From: Hyphomicrobiaceae bacterium
GTDB lineage: Bacteria; Pseudomonadota; Alphaproteobacteria; Rhizobiales; Devosiaceae
DNA: 64,000 bases
Direction: 5' to 3'
Assembly (NCBI GenBank): GCA_020638065.1
Contig: JACKJG010000014.1
Location: forward strand, 14,125 to 78,124
A program made the translations under genes and the position numbers. This document shows, piece after piece, positions 61,694 through 64,000 of this stretch; the first letter of the stretch is position 1; every line of letters begins with the position of its first letter. Under the pieces are notes generated by a model. That model was not told the DNA's origin. It was given only the letters and a program-made list of their open reading frames with translations, and searched no databases.

Positions 61694-63061
61694 ATGCGCG
61701 GGACTCCGCAAGACGAAATCGGATCGGTTGTGCGCGCGGGCTTCTGGAAGTCCGTGGCCTCGCTCGTGATCAAGGTGGCCACGGCGGGCCTGACCTATTT
61801 GATGTTCGTGGTCCTCAGCCGGACGATGGGACCGGTACCCTATGGTCAGTTTGCATTCGGGTTCGCGCTTGCAACGGTCGTCGCCATTGCCGCCAGCATG
61901 GGCCAGCAAACCGCAATTCTGCGGTTCTGGCCCGAAGAAGAAGTGGCGGGGCGCGACGACAAGGCGGTCAATGCCGTGAAATCGGGCTGGGCGCTGGTCG
62001 TCATCGCCAGTGCCGTTCTGAGCGCGCTTCTGGTGCTGGTTGCGCTGGGCATGGGGCTATTGGGCGGCGGGCTGGCTTCGGTTGCGCATCTGTTCGCGAC
62101 GGTTCTCCTGATTTTGCCGCTGGCTGCCGCTGAATATGGCTCTTCGGTCTTGCGGGCGCAGGGTTCGGTCTGGACCGCGCTTTTGCCGCGCGATGTGATC
62201 TGGCGAATTCTGGTGCCGGGCGCCGTCTGGGCGCTTTATCTGTTCAATGTCGAGATGTCGGGAGCCGGCGCGCTGGTTCTCACGGCACTGCTGCTGGCGG
62301 TGGCGATGGGACTGCAATTCTTCGCGGCGCGTGTCTTTCGCTACGAAAACCGGATCGGATTTTCCGGGCTTCCCGCTTATTGGTCCGAACGGGGCGAGGC
62401 GTCCCGCTGGTTTCTGGTCGGCACGGTGGTCGATTCGGCGGCCCTGAACGTCGATATCGTTCTGGTTGGGCTACTGGTGGCCGAGGCCAGTGCGGGCATC
62501 TATTTCAACGCCTTCCGCACGGCCGGGCTGATGACCCTGTTCATGTTCGCGATCACGCTGGTCGTTGCGCCCATGGTCGCCAAGCATTTTCATGCCGGGG
62601 AGATGCGGCAGGCGCAGGCGGTAACGACGTTCAATGCCTGGGCGGGCTTTCTGTTTTCGCTTGTGGTCTTTGCGATTTTCATGGCGTTCGGGGATTTGAT
62701 CCTGTCACTGTTCGGCGATCATTATGCCGACGGGCGGCTCATTCTCATCATTCTGTCAATCGGGCTTTTGGCGGACGCGGCTACCGGCCCGACGCGTATC
62801 GTCATGATGATGACAGGCCATGAGCGCGACTATGTGCGCATTTTCGGCTCGATCATGCTGGCGGGCATGGCGGTTCAGATCATCGTCATTCCGATGTACG
62901 GGCTCATCGGCGCCGCCATCGTCAATGCCGCCTCGCGGTTTCTGGCCCAATGCGCGATTGCCTGGTGGACCAACAAACATGTGGGCATCGAAACCAGTCT
63001 CTTTGGCATCTTCAAACTGATGCCCGCCCGCCCCGCGCAGGCGCAGGCGCCCGGCGAATAG
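61694..63061 (+). CDS. Wzx-type polysaccharide flippase (MOP superfamily)
   Basis: A 455-residue inner-membrane protein with 12-14 hydrophobic helices and the usual start of polysaccharide exporters: GFWKSVASLVIKVATAGLTYLMFVVLSRTMGPVPYGQFAFGFAL. It would flip lipid-linked oligosaccharide or a related lipid to the periplasm. No glycosyltransferase cluster is attached; leuC follows 115 bases downstream and GDH lies on the other strand. The substrate is unknown. Confidence 0.88.
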   Translation: MRGTPQDEIGSVVRAGFWKSVASLVIKVATAGLTYLMFVVLSRTMGPVPYGQFAFGFALATVVAIAASMGQQTAILRFWPEEEVAGRDDKAVNAVKSGWALVVIASAVLSALLVLVALGMGLLGGGLASVAHLFATVLLILPLAAAEYGSSVLRAQGSVWTALLPRDVIWRILVPGAVWALYLFNVEMSGAGALVLTALLLAVAMGLQFFAARVFRYENRIGFSGLPAYWSERGEASRWFLVGTVVDSAALNVDIVLVGLLVAEASAGIYFNAFRTAGLMTLFMFAITLVVAPMVAKHFHAGEMRQAQAVTTFNAWAGFLFSLVVFAIFMAFGDLILSLFGDHYADGRLILIILSIGLLADAATGPTRIVMMMTGHERDYVRIFGSIMLAGMAVQIIVIPMYGLIGAAIVNAASRFLAQCAIAWWTNKHVGIETSLFGIFKLMPARPAQAQAPGE

Positions 63062-63175
63062 GACTTGCTTCGCATTCCGGCTTTTCGCGTTTGCTTCCAA
63101 ACGGTTTCTTGACCCGTCCGGGCCGTCGGCATAGAACCCGCCGAGTTGCGAACCTGCCGGAGCCGGAGCCACGAA

Positions 63176-64000
63176 ATGAGCGGGAAAACCCTTTACGACA
63201 AGATCTGGGATGCGCACCTTGTCACCGACAATGGTGACGGGACGAGCCTTCTCTATATCGACCGGCATCTCGTGCACGAAGTAACCAGCCCGCAGGCGTT
63301 CGAGGGGTTGCGGCTCAGTCATCGCAAGGTGCATGCACCCGGCCGCACGCTGGCCGTTGTCGACCATAACGTGCCAACCACCGACCGTACGCACGGTATC
63401 GACGATCCGGAGAGCAAACTGCAGGTCGACACGCTGGCGCAGAACGCGAAGGATTTCGGGGTCGAGTATTTCGACGAGTTGGATCACCGGCAGGGGATCG
63501 TTCACATCGTCGGTCCGGAGCAGGGCTTTACCCTGCCGGGCATGACCATCGTTTGCGGCGACAGCCACACCTCGACACACGGCGCGTTCGGTGCGCTGGC
63601 GCATGGTATCGGTACGTCCGAGGTCGAGCACGTGCTGGCGACGCAAACGCTGGTGCAATCGAAGGCCAAGAACATGCGGGTCACCGTCAACGGGCAGTTG
63701 CCAGACGGCGTGAGTGCCAAGGACATCGTTCTGGCGATTATCGGTGAGATCGGCACGGCGGGCGGCACCGGCCATGTCATCGAATTTGCCGGCGAAGCCA
63801 TCCGCTCCTTGTCGATGGAAGGGCGGATGACAGTCTGCAACATGACGATTGAAGGCGGCGCCCGCGCCGGACTGATTGCGCCCGACGAAAAGACATTCGA
63901 GTATATCAAGGGCCGCAACCGCGCGCCCACGGGCGAGGCCTATGACATGGCCGTCGATTATTGGAAAACGCTCTATTCCGACCCGGACGCCACGTTCGAT
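63176..64000 (+). CDS. leuC: 3-isopropylmalate dehydratase large subunit (partial at window end)
   Basis: The first 275 residues of LeuC; the gene continues past base 64000, so the cysteines of the 4Fe-4S cluster in the second half are only partly covered. Visible features are LYDKIWDAHLV at the start, DHNVPT, the aconitase-family signature CGDSHTSTHGAFGALAHGIGTSEVEHVLATQTL, and EGGARAGLIAPDE. Its partner leuD is at 49200-49805, so the two subunit genes are about 13 kb apart. Confidence 0.97.
   Translation, partial: MSGKTLYDKIWDAHLVTDNGDGTSLLYIDRHLVHEVTSPQAFEGLRLSHRKVHAPGRTLAVVDHNVPTTDRTHGIDDPESKLQVDTLAQNAKDFGVEYFDELDHRQGIVHIVGPEQGFTLPGMTIVCGDSHTSTHGAFGALAHGIGTSEVEHVLATQTLVQSKAKNMRVTVNGQLPDGVSAKDIVLAIIGEIGTAGGTGHVIEFAGEAIRSLSMEGRMTVCNMTIEGGARAGLIAPDEKTFEYIKGRNRAPTGEAYDMAVDYWKTLYSDPDATFD

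Overview
The window looks like chromosomal DNA from an alphaproteobacterium of the order Hyphomicrobiales (Rhizobiales), perhaps a Devosiaceae-like lineage. The grounds are the GC-rich coding sequence, RIME-like intergenic elements (three copies), a perfect CtrA-type box, a 180-kDa-class NAD-glutamate dehydrogenase (1589 aa), a mitofilin-like protein in a heme gene cluster, and the neighbourhoods tsaD-gpsA, SDHAF4-like/rsmB and heparinase-purH. No IS element, prophage, CRISPR array or rRNA operon was seen. One tRNA-Thr is present.

Layout. 0-5.6 kb: an alpha-oxoamine synthase-family PLP enzyme, two stand-alone receiver proteins, a membrane-bound hybrid histidine kinase and an outer-membrane barrel protein. 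5.7-9.9 kb (minus strand): a tightly packed six-gene cassette encoding an unrecognised 213-aa protein, a KAS III-type ketosynthase, an acyl carrier protein, a DltD-like SGNH protein, an MBOAT acyltransferase and a 44-aa single-helix microprotein. It has the logic of a dlt (D-alanylation) operon with the adenylation enzyme replaced by a ketosynthase, and is the best candidate here for an undescribed system. 10.1-15.0 kb (plus): a complete group 3b-like NAD(P)-linked [NiFe]-hydrogenase operon (beta, a cyclic-nucleotide-binding protein, gamma, small, large, maturation protease).

15-29 kb: an alpha/beta hydrolase, typA, a DMT exporter, an MTA/SAH nucleosidase, ppa, a DUF3445 protein, yggU/yggT, a TerB-like protein, a GGDEF-EAL protein followed by a FeeM-like N-acyl amino acid synthase, an aldo/keto reductase, a two-gene unit divergent from a TetR regulator with a clear palindromic operator, and tRNA-Thr(CGU). 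29-37 kb: hemC-hemD-mitofilin-hemY on the minus strand, divergent from tsaD-gpsA-yciI-EVE. 37-48 kb: an SDHAF4-like protein, rsmB, a heparinase II/III-like protein, purH, a nuclease-fold protein, a CtrA-box-preceded pair (membrane coiled-coil protein plus ClpP-like periplasmic protein) and deoD.

48-64 kb: argC, leuD, a RidA protein, leuB, a PagL-like protein, asd preceded by a putative Thr/Lys/Ile-rich leader peptide with competing hairpins, two transporters, the large NAD-glutamate dehydrogenase, a Wzx-type flippase and the 5' part of leuC, which runs off the window. Core metabolism dominates. The accessory interest lies in the MBOAT cassette, the hydrogenase operon, the FeeM-like enzyme and the asd leader. 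All functional calls come from reading the translated sequence; no database search was run.
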